This document shows positions 63,654-64,000 of a DNA stretch of 64,000 nt, one piece after another. This stretch comes from Propionibacteriaceae bacterium (GTDB lineage: Bacteria > Actinomycetota > Actinomycetes > Propionibacteriales > Propionibacteriaceae), in NCBI GenBank assembly GCA_030532575.1, contig JAUNKV010000001.1:1-64000 (forward strand), given 5' to 3'. How positions within the stretch are numbered: position 1 is the first letter of the stretch; every line of letters starts with the position of its first letter. The notes under the pieces are model-generated. The model was not told the DNA's origin. It saw only the letters and a program-made list of their open reading frames with translations, and ran no database searches. The translations under genes were made by a program, and so were the position numbers.

Positions 63654-64000
63654 ATGAGTGAGCACCTCGGGGACCGCTTCAGCAGCCGCCGTCGTGTCGC
63701 CATCATCGTCACCCTGGGGCTGCTCACCGGGCTTGGTCCCTTCACCATCGACCTGTACCTACCGACCTTCCCCAACCTCAAACTGGATCTGGGCATCATG
63801 GACCCGCAGGTGCAGATGACCCTGTCCGCGACGACCCTGGGATTCGCCTTGGGACAGCTGCTGGTCGGGCCGGTGAGTGACCGGTTCGGCAGGCGCATCC
63901 CGCTGGTGATGGCCTGCGCGGTGCACATCCTCGCCTCCGTACTGGTGGCCTGCGCACCGAACGTCGCCTTCCTGACCGCCATGCGTGCCCTCCAGGGCAT
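63654..64000 (+). CDS. Bcr/CflA-type drug efflux MFS transporter, 3' end beyond window
   Basis: The first 115 residues of a major-facilitator transporter. Visible: IDLYLPTFPNL (the Bcr/CflA DMYLPALP region, near 32-42), the second helix MTLSATTLGFALGQLLVGPVSDRFGRR with the motif A loop (GPVSDRFGRR near 77-86), and third and fourth helices. AAGGA is 6 bases before the ATG. These pumps export drugs such as bicyclomycin or chloramphenicol; the substrate is unknown here. Divergent from rarA. Confidence 0.85.
   Translation, partial: MSEHLGDRFSSRRRVAIIVTLGLLTGLGPFTIDLYLPTFPNLKLDLGIMDPQVQMTLSATTLGFALGQLLVGPVSDRFGRRIPLVMACAVHILASVLVACAPNVAFLTAMRALQG

Overview
The window is chromosomal DNA from a high-GC Gram-positive actinobacterium. 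This rests on RbpA, the mycobacterial-type integration host factor (mIHF), an omega subunit next to metK, a PriA with a decayed helicase core, separate polyprenol-mannose synthase and Lnt genes, and frequent GTG starts in tightly overlapping operons. The gene order, together with a sortase-assembled pilus and a sulfhydrylation route to methionine, fits a Propionibacteriaceae member (Arachnia or Tessaracoccus type). That genus-level placement is inference. Nearly all of the sequence is coding, no gene-free stretch exceeds 300 bases, and no IS element, prophage or CRISPR array was seen.

Layout. 1-4.4 kb: pyridoxal kinase (runs off the left edge), a glycerophosphodiester phosphodiesterase, rbpA, and a large fusion flavoprotein (carotenoid/retinol-type oxidoreductase joined to a ferredoxin-NADP-reductase-like module) behind a well-formed promoter. 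4.4-15.8 kb: twelve minus-strand genes with every junction between an 8-nt overlap and a 1-nt gap: mnhA/B-C-D-E-F-G, metY, metX, metW, lnt, ppm1, fxsA. They join a Mrp-type Na+/H+ antiporter, methionine synthesis and envelope lipid modification. 15.8-20.7 kb: L,D-transpeptidase, tRNA-Pro(GGG) with a strong terminator, a DUF2087 protein, an M15-like cell-wall peptidase, a sulfurtransferase and der. 20.7-23.2 kb: a plus-strand accessory block between der and cmk: a DUF2975/XRE pair with a leaderless promoter and repeat operator, then an ABC-F ATPase preceded by a 12-residue leader ORF and a hairpin covering its ribosome-binding site.

23.1-36.3 kb: a minus-strand series that starts with a pilus cassette (tip adhesin, backbone pilin, class C sortase) and continues without a visible break through nudC, metH, a HAD phosphatase, trmI, tyrA, cmk and a stand-alone YqfO-type domain. 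36.4-44.5 kb: PAC2 protein (+), then gmk-rpoZ-metK-priA-fmt-rsmB-rpe with mihF upstream. 44.6-53.7 kb: efp-nusB-carA-carB-pyrD-pyrF. pyrR, pyrB and pyrC are missing from their usual place, and a two-gene AAA ATPase/TOPRIM-like (DUF4276) module lies precisely between carA and carB. This module is the best candidate for an undescribed system here, probably anti-phage. 53.7-63.6 kb: rarA, DUF948, a small membrane protein, alaS, ruvX, mltG, aroE, aroC, aroK, aroB. 63.7-64 kb: start of a Bcr/CflA-type MFS transporter.

How the genes connect: methionine and SAM metabolism is spread over three operons (metY/X/W, metH, metK), with tRNA or rRNA modification and initiation genes (trmI, rsmB, fmt) nearby. 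Shikimate and pyrimidine synthesis follow translation genes. Envelope functions (Lnt, Ppm1, Ldt, MltG, pilus) recur. Start sites were chosen from ribosome-binding sites, junction overlaps and family alignment, so many are shorter than the longest open frame.
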